NCBI RefSeq assembly: GCF_002304005.1
Contig: NZ_MRCQ01000009.1
Span: forward strand, 124,001 to 188,000
Direction: 5' to 3'
From: Flavobacterium sp. ACN6
GTDB lineage: Bacteria > Bacteroidota > Bacteroidia > Flavobacteriales > Flavobacteriaceae
DNA length: 64,000 nt
Of the stretch, positions 17,049-24,698 are shown one piece after another; positions within the stretch are counted from its first letter, which is position 1; every line of letters starts with the position of its first letter. The notes beneath the pieces are model-generated. The model searched no databases, was not told where the DNA came from, and saw only the letters and a program-made list of their open reading frames with translations. The translations under genes were made by a program, and so were the position numbers.

Positions 17049-17250
17049 CAATCTAGAAATGTTAATTTTAGATTTGAATTTTATGAAGCGAAATGTTATG
17101 ATTTTAGAATTATATGTTTTTTCTGTTAATTTTTTTTAAATATTTCATCCAAAAAAAGACGATTAATTAAGCGATAAATAAAAGTGATTCAGGATGTTAT
17201 ACGTGTCTTTTTTTTAACAAGTGTTTATCGCGCAATTGTTAATATTGAAA

Positions 17251-17258
17251 TATCTTTG
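17251..17258 (+). promoter_or_regulatory. -7 element of the second roadblock operon
   Basis: TATCTTTG is a full match to TAnnTTTG and lies 29 bases before the ATG at 17288. A clear -33 TTTG at standard spacing is not seen. The 17049-17250 stretch between the divergent promoters holds no other gene. Confidence 0.6.
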
Positions 17259-17287
17259 ACCCTTCCAAAACATGACAAATAAAGAAT

Positions 17288-17608
17288 ATGATTGATTTAC
17301 AAACACTAGTAGAAGAGACTGGAGCAGAGTCTGGATTGAGTTTTAATATTGATGGAATCTTAAACGAGTCGGTTAATTTAGAATACGACGGAAATGTTGC
17401 AGCAATGATAGGAATGATCTTGAAAATGTGCCTCGAAATGTCTGAAGACGTTAACAACGGAGATCTTAAACAAGTAATGATTAAGAATAATGACGGAATT
17501 GTAGTGGCAAGCAAAGATCAAGATGATAATTGTATTGCGCTGCTTTCTAAAGATTTAAGCAAAATGGGACTATTACTTCGTAAAATGGATTCTATTTTTA
17601 ATAATTAA
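17288..17608 (+). CDS. Roadblock/LC7-like protein, copy 2 (small partner)
   Basis: A 106-aa soluble protein with the roadblock/LC7 layout: an N-terminal helix, SGLSFNIDGIL strand, long helix NVAAMIGMILKMCLEMSE, then GDLKQVMIKNNDGIVVAS. It matches the protein at 5417-5773 in the AAM...IL.M helix and the G.LKQ...K...GIVV strands, but is more diverged than the large partners are. It is followed after 23 bp by the large partner, reproducing the gene order of the 5 kb locus. The function is unknown; family knowledge suggests homo- or heterodimers that regulate small GTPases. Confidence 0.7.
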   Translation: MIDLQTLVEETGAESGLSFNIDGILNESVNLEYDGNVAAMIGMILKMCLEMSEDVNNGDLKQVMIKNNDGIVVASKDQDDNCIALLSKDLSKMGLLLRKMDSIFNN

Positions 17609-17631
17609 TTTAAAACCAACATTTAATAAAC

Positions 17632-18006
17632 ATGTCAGATTTTTTACAAAATTTTCAAAACGATTTAAAAGAGAATGTTAACGGATTTATCGCTGTTTCA
17701 GTAACTGAGGTTGAGACAGGAATGTCTTACTGCTCACTAACTGTAAATCCTGATTTTGATCCAGAATTAGCATCTGCTTACAATTTAGAAGTAGTTAAAG
17801 CTAAACTAAACGCAATTAAAGCTTTAGGATTAGACCAAAAAATCAATGATATCTTAATTACATTAACAGATCAGATCCATATTATTGATGTTTCTGAAGA
17901 CGGAAGATATTTTATCTATTTGGCTGTAGATTCTACAAAAGCAAATCTTGGTTTAACAAGAGCTACTTTGTCTAAATACAAAAAAGATATTACTTCAAAG
18001 TTATAA
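17632..18006 (+). CDS. Roadblock/LC7-like protein, copy 2 (large partner)
   Basis: A 124-aa soluble protein, about 60 percent identical by eye to the 126-aa protein at 5004-5384, with conserved NVNGFIAV.VTE, FDPELA.AYNLEVVKAKLNA, DILITL..QIHIID and KANLG.TRA. It is the second gene of a two-gene operon closed by a good terminator. Strong conservation of this partner compared with the small one suggests that it carries the shared function or interface. No GTPase, gliding or polarity gene is adjacent. Confidence 0.7.
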   Translation: MSDFLQNFQNDLKENVNGFIAVSVTEVETGMSYCSLTVNPDFDPELASAYNLEVVKAKLNAIKALGLDQKINDILITLTDQIHIIDVSEDGRYFIYLAVDSTKANLGLTRATLSKYKKDITSKL

Positions 18007-18028
18007 TAACATTTGCCCCCAAAAATGA

Positions 18029-18069
18029 GAAAAAGGCTATTTCAACCTCGGTTAGAAACGGCCTTTTTT
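18029..18069 (+). terminator. Terminator of the second roadblock operon
   Basis: AAAAAGGC pairs with the GCCTTTTT side, continued inward by TTTC/GAAA and AACC/GGTT, and is followed by six T. Confidence 0.8.
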
Positions 18070-18088
18070 GGTTTTTATGATTTAATTT

Positions 18089-18865
18089 TTAAGCGAAGAA
18101 ATCTAATAATATAAGTTTCAAAGCTTCTTTGTTTTCGATGTGGCTCATATGTCCGTCTTCAAAAGAAACTAATTCGGCTGTAGTGTCTTTAATTTGCGCA
18201 AGATTTTCTTCGTAATTTAAAACAGGATCTTTTTTGCCTAAAATCAATAAAAGCGGAAATCTATTTTCTTTTAAAAGCCATTCTCTGTCTTTTCGTATTT
18301 TCATTCCTTCAAGCGAAGCCACAATTCCCTGCAAAGGCGTTTTTAAAGCCTGCTCTTTTACTTTTTCGATTTCGGCAGCTAAACGTGTTCTATTGTTTTC
18401 GCTGAATAAATTAGCAATTGCAAGACTTACAAAGCTTATGTAATTTTGTTTTACTGCTTTTATAGCGCGGGTTCTATTTAGTTTTTTTTCTTCGTTATCC
18501 TCTTTAGAGGTTGAATTCTGTAAAACTAACTTTTGAATTTTCTGCGGATATAATTCGGCGAAAGCCAAACCAACATAACCACCCATGGAATGCCCGACAA
18601 TTATAGCTTTTTCTATTTTTAAATGTTCCAAAACTTCATTAACAGCATTGGCATTTTCTTCCATTTCGTGAACATAACCTAAAGAATCAGATTCCCCATG
18701 GCCCAATAAATCGATTGTTACAACGCGATATTGTTCTGAAAGAAGAGCAACATATTCTGTCCACATTGTTTTGTTTTCCAAAAAGCCGTGAAGCAGCACA
18801 ACTGCATTTCCTTTTCCTGAATCTGTAAAAGAGATCTTGGTGTTTTTATAGAGAATATTTTCCAA
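18089..18865 (-). CDS. Alpha/beta hydrolase
   Basis: A 258-aa soluble alpha/beta-fold hydrolase. The oxyanion region is VVLLHGFLENKTMW, the nucleophile elbow is GHSMGGY with Ser about residue 93, the acid is in LGKKDPVL and the base is in DGHMSHIENKE. It resembles MhpC/BioH-like esterases; the substrate is unknown. The TTG at 18865 (MENILYKN) is preferred over a TTG 36 bases upstream because a perfect -7 element sits inside the longer reading frame, leaving the short form with a normal leader. Confidence 0.85.
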   Translation of the reverse strand: MENILYKNTKISFTDSGKGNAVVLLHGFLENKTMWTEYVALLSEQYRVVTIDLLGHGESDSLGYVHEMEENANAVNEVLEHLKIEKAIIVGHSMGGYVGLAFAELYPQKIQKLVLQNSTSKEDNEEKKLNRTRAIKAVKQNYISFVSLAIANLFSENNRTRLAAEIEKVKEQALKTPLQGIVASLEGMKIRKDREWLLKENRFPLLLILGKKDPVLNYEENLAQIKDTTAELVSFEDGHMSHIENKEALKLILLDFFA

Positions 18866-18889
18866 AATAATGTTTTTAAAGTGTGACTG

Positions 18890-18897
18890 CAAAGATA
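18890..18897 (-). promoter_or_regulatory. -7 element of the hydrolase gene
   Basis: TATCTTTG on the minus strand fits TAnnTTTG and lies 25 bases before the chosen TTG start. It decides the start site of the gene. Confidence 0.6.
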
Positions 18898-19002
18898 ACA
18901 AAAGGCAAAAGCATATAAAAAGTATACGTTTATTCGAGTTAAAGAAAAAGTTTATTCAGTTCAAATTTAAAAGAACAAACATTGCTTGTAACCTTCAAAA
19001 CA

Positions 19003-19027
19003 AACGGCCAGCATTTCTGCCAGCCGT
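19003..19027 (-). terminator. Hairpin after the M24 peptidase gene
   Basis: On the minus strand ACGGCTGGCA pairs with TGCTGGCCGT allowing two G.U pairs, followed by an interrupted T run (TTTGTTTT). Confidence 0.6.
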
Positions 19028-19053
19028 CTTGATTCTATAATCTTTTCTATTCT

Positions 19054-20346
19054 TTATTCATTCATCAAAGTTTCGATCTCGTCAACTTCAACTGGAATGT
19101 TTCTCATTAAGTTAAAAGGTTCTCCTTTTTCTTGAACCACAATATTATCTTCCAAACGAATTCCGAATTTTTCACCTGGAATATAAATTCCTGGCTCAAC
19201 GGTAAACACCATATTTGGTTTCATTGGCTCGTGAAGTAATCCGTAATCGTGCGTGTCTAATCCCATGTGGTGAGACGTTCCGTGCATGAAATATTTTTTG
19301 TAAGCAGGCCATTCTGGATTTTCGTTCTGAACATCGGCTTTGTCTAGTAACCCTAAACCAAGCAATTCAGAAGTCATAATTTTACCCACTTCAATATGAT
19401 ATTGTTTCCAAAGTGTTCCTGGAGTCAGCATTTTCGTAGCTTCGTTTTTAACATTCAAAACCGCTTTGTAAACCGCTTTTTGACGATCAGAGAATTTTCC
19501 AGAAACTGGAATTGTTCTCGTCATATCGCTTGAATAATTCGCATATTCTGCCGCAACGTCTAATAAAATCAAATCGCCGGCTTTACATTGCTGATTGTTT
19601 TCGATGTAATGCAAAACATTCGCATTGTTTCCAGAAGCGATAATTGGCGTGTAAGCAAAACCTTTAGAACGGTTACGAATGAATTCGTGAGCCAATTCAG
19701 CTTCGATTTCATATTCCGTAACATTTGGTTTTACAAACGAAAGCAATCTGCGGAAACCTTTCTCTGTGATATCACAAGCATGCTGAATCAAATCGATTTC
19801 TTCGCTTTCTTTTACAGAACGAATGCGTTGTAAAATAGGGTTACTTTTCGCCACATTATGCGCTGGGTAACGCTCTTTCCACCATTTTACAAAACGAGCT
19901 TCGCGAGTTTCCGTTTCAACGCTTGCACGGTAATGTTCGTTGGTGTTAATGTACATCGTATCGGCGTATGTCATCATTTCGTTCAAAACTTTATGAAAAT
20001 CCTGTAACCAATAAACCGTTCTAATTCCAGAAACCTGAAAAGCACGTTCTTTAGTTAGTTTTTCACCTTCCCAAACCGCAATATGATCGTTAGTTTCTCT
20101 CAAGAAAAGAATTTCTCTTTGGTTTTCGTAAGGCGCATCTGGAAACAAAAGCAAAACGCTTTCTTCCTGATCTACACCGCTCAGGTAAAAAATATCTCTG
20201 TGTTGTGCAAACGGTAATGTACTGTCGGCACTAATTGGGTAAATGTCATTAGAGTTGAAAACGGCAACACTGTTAGGTTTCATTTCTGCCGTGAATTTTC
20301 TGCGATTTTTTACAAAAAGAGCGCTGTTTATTTGATGATATTTCAT
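19054..20346 (-). CDS. Aminopeptidase P family (M24) metallopeptidase
   Basis: A cytosolic dinuclear-metal peptidase that removes N-terminal residues before proline. It is 430 aa, with an N-terminal creatinase-like domain and a C-terminal pita-bread domain. The metal ligands are visible as LLDVAAEYANYSSDMTR (two Asp), HGTSHHMGLDTHD (His), FTVEPGIY (Glu) and IRLEDNIVV (Glu). The length fits PepP-type enzymes. It is transcribed alone, with a hairpin downstream. X-Pro specificity is inferred from the family. Confidence 0.92.
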   Translation of the reverse strand: MKYHQINSALFVKNRRKFTAEMKPNSVAVFNSNDIYPISADSTLPFAQHRDIFYLSGVDQEESVLLLFPDAPYENQREILFLRETNDHIAVWEGEKLTKERAFQVSGIRTVYWLQDFHKVLNEMMTYADTMYINTNEHYRASVETETREARFVKWWKERYPAHNVAKSNPILQRIRSVKESEEIDLIQHACDITEKGFRRLLSFVKPNVTEYEIEAELAHEFIRNRSKGFAYTPIIASGNNANVLHYIENNQQCKAGDLILLDVAAEYANYSSDMTRTIPVSGKFSDRQKAVYKAVLNVKNEATKMLTPGTLWKQYHIEVGKIMTSELLGLGLLDKADVQNENPEWPAYKKYFMHGTSHHMGLDTHDYGLLHEPMKPNMVFTVEPGIYIPGEKFGIRLEDNIVVQEKGEPFNLMRNIPVEVDEIETLMNE

Positions 20347-20442
20347 AATTATTTCGTTTTTGAACTTCGAATTTCAAAATTACTAATTTTTGAAGAAGTG
20401 ACGTATAATTGATTTATTAAAGTTTTCTTATTTGTTTTCAGG

Positions 20443-20470
20443 TTTGCCACGAAGGCGCTAAGGCTCGAAG
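20443..20470. repeat. TTTGCC-CGAAGGCGCTAAGG type dispersed repeat
   Basis: The periodic string TTTGCCACGAAGGCGCTAAG followed by GCTCGAAG has a spaced AAG/TAAG pattern. Related copies are near 24569-24591 and 63604-63633. No coding sense is seen. Confidence 0.55.
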
Positions 20471-20540
20471 TTTTTTTAATTGAAAAGTGCGTATAGGTTT
20501 ACCGAAAGTTTGTTAATGCTATTTTTACTCGTATAATTTT

Positions 20541-20590
20541 GTCATCTTGACCAAGGAAAGATCACACTAGTAATTCTACAAAGAAAATCT
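20541..20590. repeat. Half copy of the GTCATTTCGAC intergenic repeat
   Basis: In inverse orientation this matches the right half of the element at 21878-21982, including GTAGAATTACTAGTGTGAT and the diverged GTCAAGATGAC end. Confidence 0.7.
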
Positions 20591-20601
20591 TCAATCTTAT
20601 T

Positions 20602-20634
20602 AAACCTGACAGGTTTTTAAAACCTGTCAGGTTT
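20602..20634. repeat. Nested palindrome with AACCTGACAGGTT arms
   Basis: Two perfect 16-bp arms (20602-20617 and 20619-20634) surround a single base. Each arm is itself near-palindromic (CCTGACAGG), so the element can fold as one long or two short hairpins. A sequence-unrelated element with the same geometry lies at 24653-24685. Confidence 0.85.
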
Positions 20635-20660
20635 GTTTGCCGAAATTAGAATCTTAATAT

Positions 20661-20745
20661 GGGCGTGTCCCTCTGGGTCGGGCTTTCGGCTATATCTTTT
20701 ATTCCGCTCTGCTCCATAAAAGGATACCGCCTCTATCCCTCACGC
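20661..20745. repeat. GGGCGTG...CACGC structured intergenic element
   Basis: An 85-bp GC-richer island in AT-rich DNA. Its ends pair (GCGTG with CACGC) and an inner stem pairs ATCTTTTAT with ATAAAAGGAT. The string CCCTCTGGGTCGGGCTTTC and its partner ending CTATCCCTCACGC resemble a dispersed element that I recall from many Bacteroidota genomes. Its function is unknown. It is part of the 482-bp gene-free stretch 20347-20828. Confidence 0.65.
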
Positions 20746-20828
20746 TTGGGGGTTTAGAAGAAATTTAATGGTTGAAATAATGTTTAATTATCCAATTTTG
20801 TATATTGTGATGAATTACTTGGGTAAAA

Positions 20829-21404
20829 ATGAAAGAGCTATTAATTGAAAGCAAAGGAATAAGAACGGATCAATATTTTATACCACCGTTTGAGTTAAGG
20901 GAAGGAGAGTTGGTTATTTTGTATTTGTATGGAGGAGGTCATTTTCAAGGCATCAAAACGGAATTGGTTAATATTTTTACTGGAAAAATAAAAAATGAAA
21001 ATGTGATTGTTACTAAGTCTTTGACTCACGTAGATTATTTTAAAGAATCAAAATTTAGAAGTTTGTTTTTTCCAGTAAGAGTTGAAAAATATTTAAAGAA
21101 AAGAGCAAATCTAGAAAGTGAATTTATCCAAAAAATTTATGAAATTCCATGGATTAATAAAAAGACTAAATTAAATGAACTTTATTGGAAATCTAATCGA
21201 CTACTTTCATTATACGCAACATTTTCCAAGACAAAATATATTGTGTTTGAATTAGCGGGATTAGGACCTGTTGATGCAAAAGAAAACTACAATATAGTTA
21301 GAAATGAAATTAGAAAAGGCGGCGCTGCAATACTTATTGATTGGGCTTCTGATATGAAAGATGATTGTGATAAATTTATAACCTTAAAATGGCTGTCAGT
21401 TTAA
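20829..21404 (+). CDS. Degenerate ABC-ATPase-like protein
   Basis: A 191-aa protein that I cannot name. It resembles an ABC ATPase that lost catalysis. FELREGELVILYLYGGGHFQ sits where the Walker A strand and loop belong, but the GxxGxGKS/T motif is replaced by YGGGHFQGIK (residues 34-43). YIVFELAGLGPVDA near residue 140 looks like a Walker B/D-loop with the catalytic Glu position unclear. No ABC signature is evident. It lies in a repeat-rich accessory stretch, 15 bp before a GNAT gene. It could be a regulatory or sensor protein; its ATPase ancestry is an inference. Confidence 0.55.
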   Translation: MKELLIESKGIRTDQYFIPPFELREGELVILYLYGGGHFQGIKTELVNIFTGKIKNENVIVTKSLTHVDYFKESKFRSLFFPVRVEKYLKKRANLESEFIQKIYEIPWINKKTKLNELYWKSNRLLSLYATFSKTKYIVFELAGLGPVDAKENYNIVRNEIRKGGAAILIDWASDMKDDCDKFITLKWLSV

Positions 21405-21419
21405 ATTGATGTAGAAAAC

Positions 21420-21863
21420 ATGAACTCAAACCTGAAAATCAGAAAAATCCAAAACCAAGATTTAGACTTCGTTTACAAAGCAATCTGCGAGCTCGAAAAT
21501 GAAATTTTAGATTTTGAAGTTTTTGAAACAATATTTAATGAAAATATTTCAAACCCGAAAAATCTTTATCTAATTGCCGAAAACGAAAATGAAGGTTTAG
21601 GATTTATCAGCTTTCATACCCAAAATCTTTTGCATCACTGCGGAGTTGTCGGCGAAATTCAGGAATTTTTTATTCATCAAAATTATCGAGGAAAAGGCGT
21701 TGGGCGGTTATTGATCAATGAAATCAAGAATTTTGCAGATCAGAATAACTTAAAAAGTATTGAAGTAACCACAAATAAAAAACGAGTAGAGAATGTGGCG
21801 ATTTACGAAAATCTAGGTTTTACTCTAAGTCATAATAAATTTACGATTTATAGGAATCATTGA
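21420..21863 (+). CDS. GNAT family N-acetyltransferase
   Basis: A 147-aa acetyl-CoA-dependent acyltransferase. The acetyl-CoA pyrophosphate loop is visible as RGKGVGRLLINE (about residues 95-106), followed by the beta-bulge and VAIYENLGF near the C-terminus. The C-terminal YENLGF motif is typical. The substrate cannot be deduced. It follows the degenerate ATPase gene closely and may be co-transcribed with it. Confidence 0.85.
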   Translation: MNSNLKIRKIQNQDLDFVYKAICELENEILDFEVFETIFNENISNPKNLYLIAENENEGLGFISFHTQNLLHHCGVVGEIQEFFIHQNYRGKGVGRLLINEIKNFADQNNLKSIEVTTNKKRVENVAIYENLGFTLSHNKFTIYRNH

Positions 21864-21877
21864 TGTATTCACTTGAT

Positions 21878-21982
21878 TTGTCATTTCGACCGAAGGGAGA
21901 AATCACATAAGAGAATCCGCATGCAAATCGCCAATCTTTGTAGAATTACTAGTGTGATTTCTCCCTTCGGTCGAAATGACAA
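21878..21982. repeat. GTCATTTCGAC inverted-repeat element, intact copy
   Basis: Perfect 30-bp arms (21878-21907 and 21953-21982) flank a 45-base loop; the arms begin TTGTCATTTCGACCGAAGGG. It lies between two GNAT genes. Related copies: 20541-20590 (half), 24699-24801 (degenerate) and 63689-63740 (half). It looks like a REP- or MITE-like unit; no ORF is present in it. Confidence 0.9.
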
Positions 21983-22020
21983 GGTTCCTAAGAGACTTTA
22001 TCTTTTTTAATTTTAAATCA

Positions 22021-22470
22021 ATGATAATAGAAAAAGCCAAAATAACCGACAACGAAATCCTCACAGTAATAACCAAAAAGTCAAAAGCCTATTGGCGATA
22101 TTCTGCGGAGCAAATGCTAAAATGGGATAAAAATTTAACTATTTCTCAAGATTATATTGCAGAACATAACGTGTTCAAATTAATTGATAATGATTTAATT
22201 ATAGGTTACTATTCGTATATTTTTGAAAATGAAAACATTGTAGAATTGGACAATTTATTTATCTTGCCCGAATATATTGGTCGCGGATTGGGAAAATATT
22301 TGCTTTTAGATTTCTTAAACCGAATGAAAGAAGAAAAAATAGAAAAAGTAAGACTCAATTCAGAACCAAATGCAGAGAACTTTTACTTCAAAATGGGATT
22401 TGTAAAAATTGGAGAGTTCGAAACTTCCATAAAAAACCGTTTCATGCCCATTATGGAAATGAAACTATAA
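22021..22470 (+). CDS. GNAT family N-acetyltransferase
   Basis: A 149-aa acetyltransferase with the acetyl-CoA loop GRGLGKYLLLDFL (about residues 89-101) and the late motif ENFYFKMGF. The ATG at 22021 (MIIEKAKITDNE) is used because the longer in-frame version reads through the flanking repeat. A substrate is not evident. The LytTR gene begins 17 bp downstream and may be co-transcribed. Confidence 0.85.
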   Translation: MIIEKAKITDNEILTVITKKSKAYWRYSAEQMLKWDKNLTISQDYIAEHNVFKLIDNDLIIGYYSYIFENENIVELDNLFILPEYIGRGLGKYLLLDFLNRMKEEKIEKVRLNSEPNAENFYFKMGFVKIGEFETSIKNRFMPIMEMKL

Positions 22471-22487
22471 AATCTAACTACAACCAA

Positions 22488-23228
22488 GTGAAACAGCTCA
22501 ATATATCTATAAAATTTAATCTAATAGTTGGTTTGCTGATTGGTGTATGGATTTTCATTTTCGCTTTTATCATAAAACCTTTTGACGACGGAACTTTAAA
22601 TTTTCGTTCTTGGCTTTTAATTAGTCTTGGCTTTAGTTTGCTGGCATTCTTTTGTTATGTGATTTTGAGTTTTCTACAAAAAATAATGTACAATAAAATC
22701 TCAAAATGGAATCTCGGTTTAGAAACAGCCAGTGTTATTTTCTTTTTTGCAATCTATTTGTTTGGAATTTATGCGTTTTATAAAAGTCCAATTTTAGGCG
22801 GAGGTTATAGCTTTACAGAGTTCTTCTCAATAATTTTTGTTAAAGTTGCTTTGATTTTAGCTCCCGTCATTATTTTGGCAAGACGATATTTAATCAAATT
22901 GATTCCAATAAAAGATGATGTTCTCACATTTGTAGGAGAAAACAAATTAGATATTTTAAAAATCAAAAAAGCCGATTTGGTTTGTATTTCTAATGCTCAA
23001 AATTATGTAGAGATTTTTTATTTGGAAAACGGAAAACTGCATTCCAAATTGCTTCGTTCTTCGCTCAAAAAAGTTCAAGACGATTTTGCTTTTCTACTGC
23101 AAATTCATCGTTCTCATTTAATAAATCCGATGCATTTTAAATCTTGGCGGAATTCAAGTACCATTATTTTAACTCAAATAGAACTTCCCGTTTCTAAGAA
23201 TTATAAGGAATCTGTATTGACTTTGTAA
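22488..23228 (+). CDS. Membrane-bound LytTR transcriptional regulator
   Basis: A 246-aa protein with four predicted transmembrane helices (about residues 10-32, 42-64, 78-98 and 112-134) and a C-terminal LytTR DNA-binding domain (about 150-246). In the LytTR part, the strand KADLVCISNAQNYVEIFYLE, then LLRSSLKKV, FLQIHRSHLINP and LPVSKNYKE are diagnostic. There is no receiver domain, so signalling is probably direct from the membrane. The start is GTG. Two 9-bp direct repeats right after its stop codon are a likely binding site. Confidence 0.88.
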   Translation: MKQLNISIKFNLIVGLLIGVWIFIFAFIIKPFDDGTLNFRSWLLISLGFSLLAFFCYVILSFLQKIMYNKISKWNLGLETASVIFFFAIYLFGIYAFYKSPILGGGYSFTEFFSIIFVKVALILAPVIILARRYLIKLIPIKDDVLTFVGENKLDILKIKKADLVCISNAQNYVEIFYLENGKLHSKLLRSSLKKVQDDFAFLLQIHRSHLINPMHFKSWRNSSTIILTQIELPVSKNYKESVLTL

Positions 23229-23258
23229 TTTCGTACCTAAAACAATAGGTTTCGTACC
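23229..23258 (+). promoter_or_regulatory. Candidate LytTR binding site
   Basis: TTTCGTACC occurs at 23229-23237 and again at 23250-23258, 21 bp apart (two helical turns). LytTR proteins such as AgrA, AlgR and ComE bind paired roughly 9-bp direct repeats with 12-13 bp between. The site is 20 bp upstream of the -33 element of the next gene, a position for activation. Confidence 0.7.
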
Positions 23259-23277
23259 AAAGTCAATGATACTGGTA

Positions 23278-23305
23278 TTTGCAGGAGTTTTTCGTTTTAG
23301 TTTTG
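23278..23305 (+). promoter_or_regulatory. Promoter of the 183-aa membrane protein gene
   Basis: TTTG at 23278-23281 and TAGTTTTG at 23298-23305 are separated by 16 bp, slightly shorter than the usual 19. A short spacer fits a promoter that needs an activator. Confidence 0.55.
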
Positions 23306-23329
23306 TTTCAATCAATTTTAAAATTAATT

Positions 23330-23881
23330 ATGAAAACAAAACACTTTTGCCTCATCGGACTTTTATTTTTTACTGCGAGTTATCTATTATTTTCTAAAGT
23401 TTTACCCGAATTTCAGCAACCAATCGATTTTGCGCATTGGTTCAATATAATCGGAGCTTGTTTCTTGTTGTCGTTTAATGATGTTTTTCCTAAAAACAAA
23501 TTGAATGTAGCAGCTTCAATACTAACAATTTTAGGCGTTATAGCCCACATCGGACTTTGTACAATCGATTTTATCATGACAAGTTATGGGAATAATGATT
23601 TTGCCCGAGAACAATTAAGTCAACAAATTAGCAATACGCCATCGATTTTGTATCCGTTTGTTATTGTTGGTCCGTCTTTGCTTTTTCTAGGATTGTCAAT
23701 TCATGCTTTAAATTTTATTAAAACTAATACAACAAGTGTTATAATGGTAATTCTTGGTGCTTTGTCAACAGGTTTCTCCTTTTTTATAATGAAAGATGGA
23801 CTTTATATGTTGTTGAGCTGTATTCTTTTTTGTTTTGGATTGGGTTTTCTGCTTTTTAGAAATCAACAAACTTTAAAATAA
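23330..23881 (+). CDS. Multi-pass membrane protein, likely LytTR target
   Basis: A 183-aa protein with about six hydrophobic segments and few charged loops; I do not recognise a family. The ATG at 23330 (MKTKHFCLIGLLF) is preferred to an upstream in-frame start, which would place the -7 element inside the coding region. The layout (LytTR gene, direct repeats, promoter, membrane gene) suggests that it is controlled by the regulator at 22488. It may also be the membrane partner that the regulator senses, as in LytTR regulator-inhibitor pairs, but this is speculative. Confidence 0.65.
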   Translation: MKTKHFCLIGLLFFTASYLLFSKVLPEFQQPIDFAHWFNIIGACFLLSFNDVFPKNKLNVAASILTILGVIAHIGLCTIDFIMTSYGNNDFAREQLSQQISNTPSILYPFVIVGPSLLFLGLSIHALNFIKTNTTSVIMVILGALSTGFSFFIMKDGLYMLLSCILFCFGLGFLLFRNQQTLK

Positions 23882-23912
23882 CTTTTCTAGAAAATGAAGT
23901 TGTTGATTTAAT

Positions 23913-24326
23913 TTGTATTTTCGTTTGAAAGAAATAGTATACAATCAAAACAAATTGAATAAGCACTTAAAATACCTAATCGCACTCTTTCTGGCTTTTG
24001 TCGTGATTGCGGGTGATGGTACTTTAGTTTCTCAATCCAAATCAGCATCTTATTACCAATCTTCGGTTGTAGTTTTAAAGAGAGAATTGAATCTTAAAAG
24101 TGCTCGTTTCTACAAATTTGGTCAGGTTTATTCTTGTAGTAAAACAAGGTTTTCAATTGTTATGAATTTTCTTAAAATCGAAAATGTTTTTACTTTCCAA
24201 ATTAAGAAACTACTTAAACAGCAAGATTTACTGCATCAAAAACTAATATCGTTTATAAATCAATCTATTTTTATAAATGAAATAATCATTTCAAATCACT
24301 TCAGTAAAAGTTTATACAACGTTTAA
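23913..24326 (+). CDS. Orphan protein with one N-terminal membrane segment
   Basis: A 137-aa ORF of unknown family. It has a basic N-terminus, one hydrophobic helix (LKYLIALFLAFVVIAG, about residues 20-36) and a Lys-rich C-terminal half. The start is TTG at 23913; a TTG four codons later is equally possible. It is not overlapped by a better ORF. Coding status is moderate because no homology is recognised and the composition is AT-biased. Confidence 0.4.
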   Translation: MYFRLKEIVYNQNKLNKHLKYLIALFLAFVVIAGDGTLVSQSKSASYYQSSVVVLKRELNLKSARFYKFGQVYSCSKTRFSIVMNFLKIENVFTFQIKKLLKQQDLLHQKLISFINQSIFINEIIISNHFSKSLYNV

Positions 24327-24359
24327 GGAAATATATTTCTAGGCACAGATGATGTAATA

Positions 24360-24557
24360 ATGTCTAATCATTTATCATTTTCAAAATGTATAAATAACAC
24401 ACGTTTAGAGCAATCTAAGCGACCTCTTCATTGGATAAAAAGAAAACTAATAGTAATTATAACCGCCTTCATGCTCGGGATGTCAAACGGAATGAATGTG
24501 CATGATGAAGCGCTTAAAGGAAATCAGAACTACACGGAACAGCATAAAAAAGATTAA
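24360..24557 (+). CDS. Orphan small membrane-anchored peptide
   Basis: A 65-aa ORF with ATG start, a basic stretch (RLEQSKRPLHWIKRK) and one hydrophobic helix (LIVIITAFMLGMSNGM). The architecture echoes the preceding orphan: basic segment, one helix, then a short polar tail. The function is unknown. It is followed by the repeat-rich gene-free stretch 24558-24872. Confidence 0.4.
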   Translation: MSNHLSFSKCINNTRLEQSKRPLHWIKRKLIVIITAFMLGMSNGMNVHDEALKGNQNYTEQHKKD

Positions 24558-24652
24558 TTTGCTGCTGTTTAACCGCCAAGTTCGCTAAGGTTTTTTCTGT
24601 GCATTTTCTTAAAAAAGTTCGCAAAGCTTTGGATCCATTGCTTTACGCTGTG

Positions 24653-24685
24653 ACCTTTGTCAAAGTTTAAAACTTTGACAAAGGT
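24653..24685. repeat. Nested palindrome with CTTTGTCAAAG arms
   Basis: Perfect 16-bp arms (24653-24668 and 24670-24685) around one base. Each arm contains its own palindrome (CTTTGTCAAAG). The geometry equals that of 20602-20634, but the sequence differs. Confidence 0.85.
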
Positions 24686-24698
24686 TTTTAACACAATC

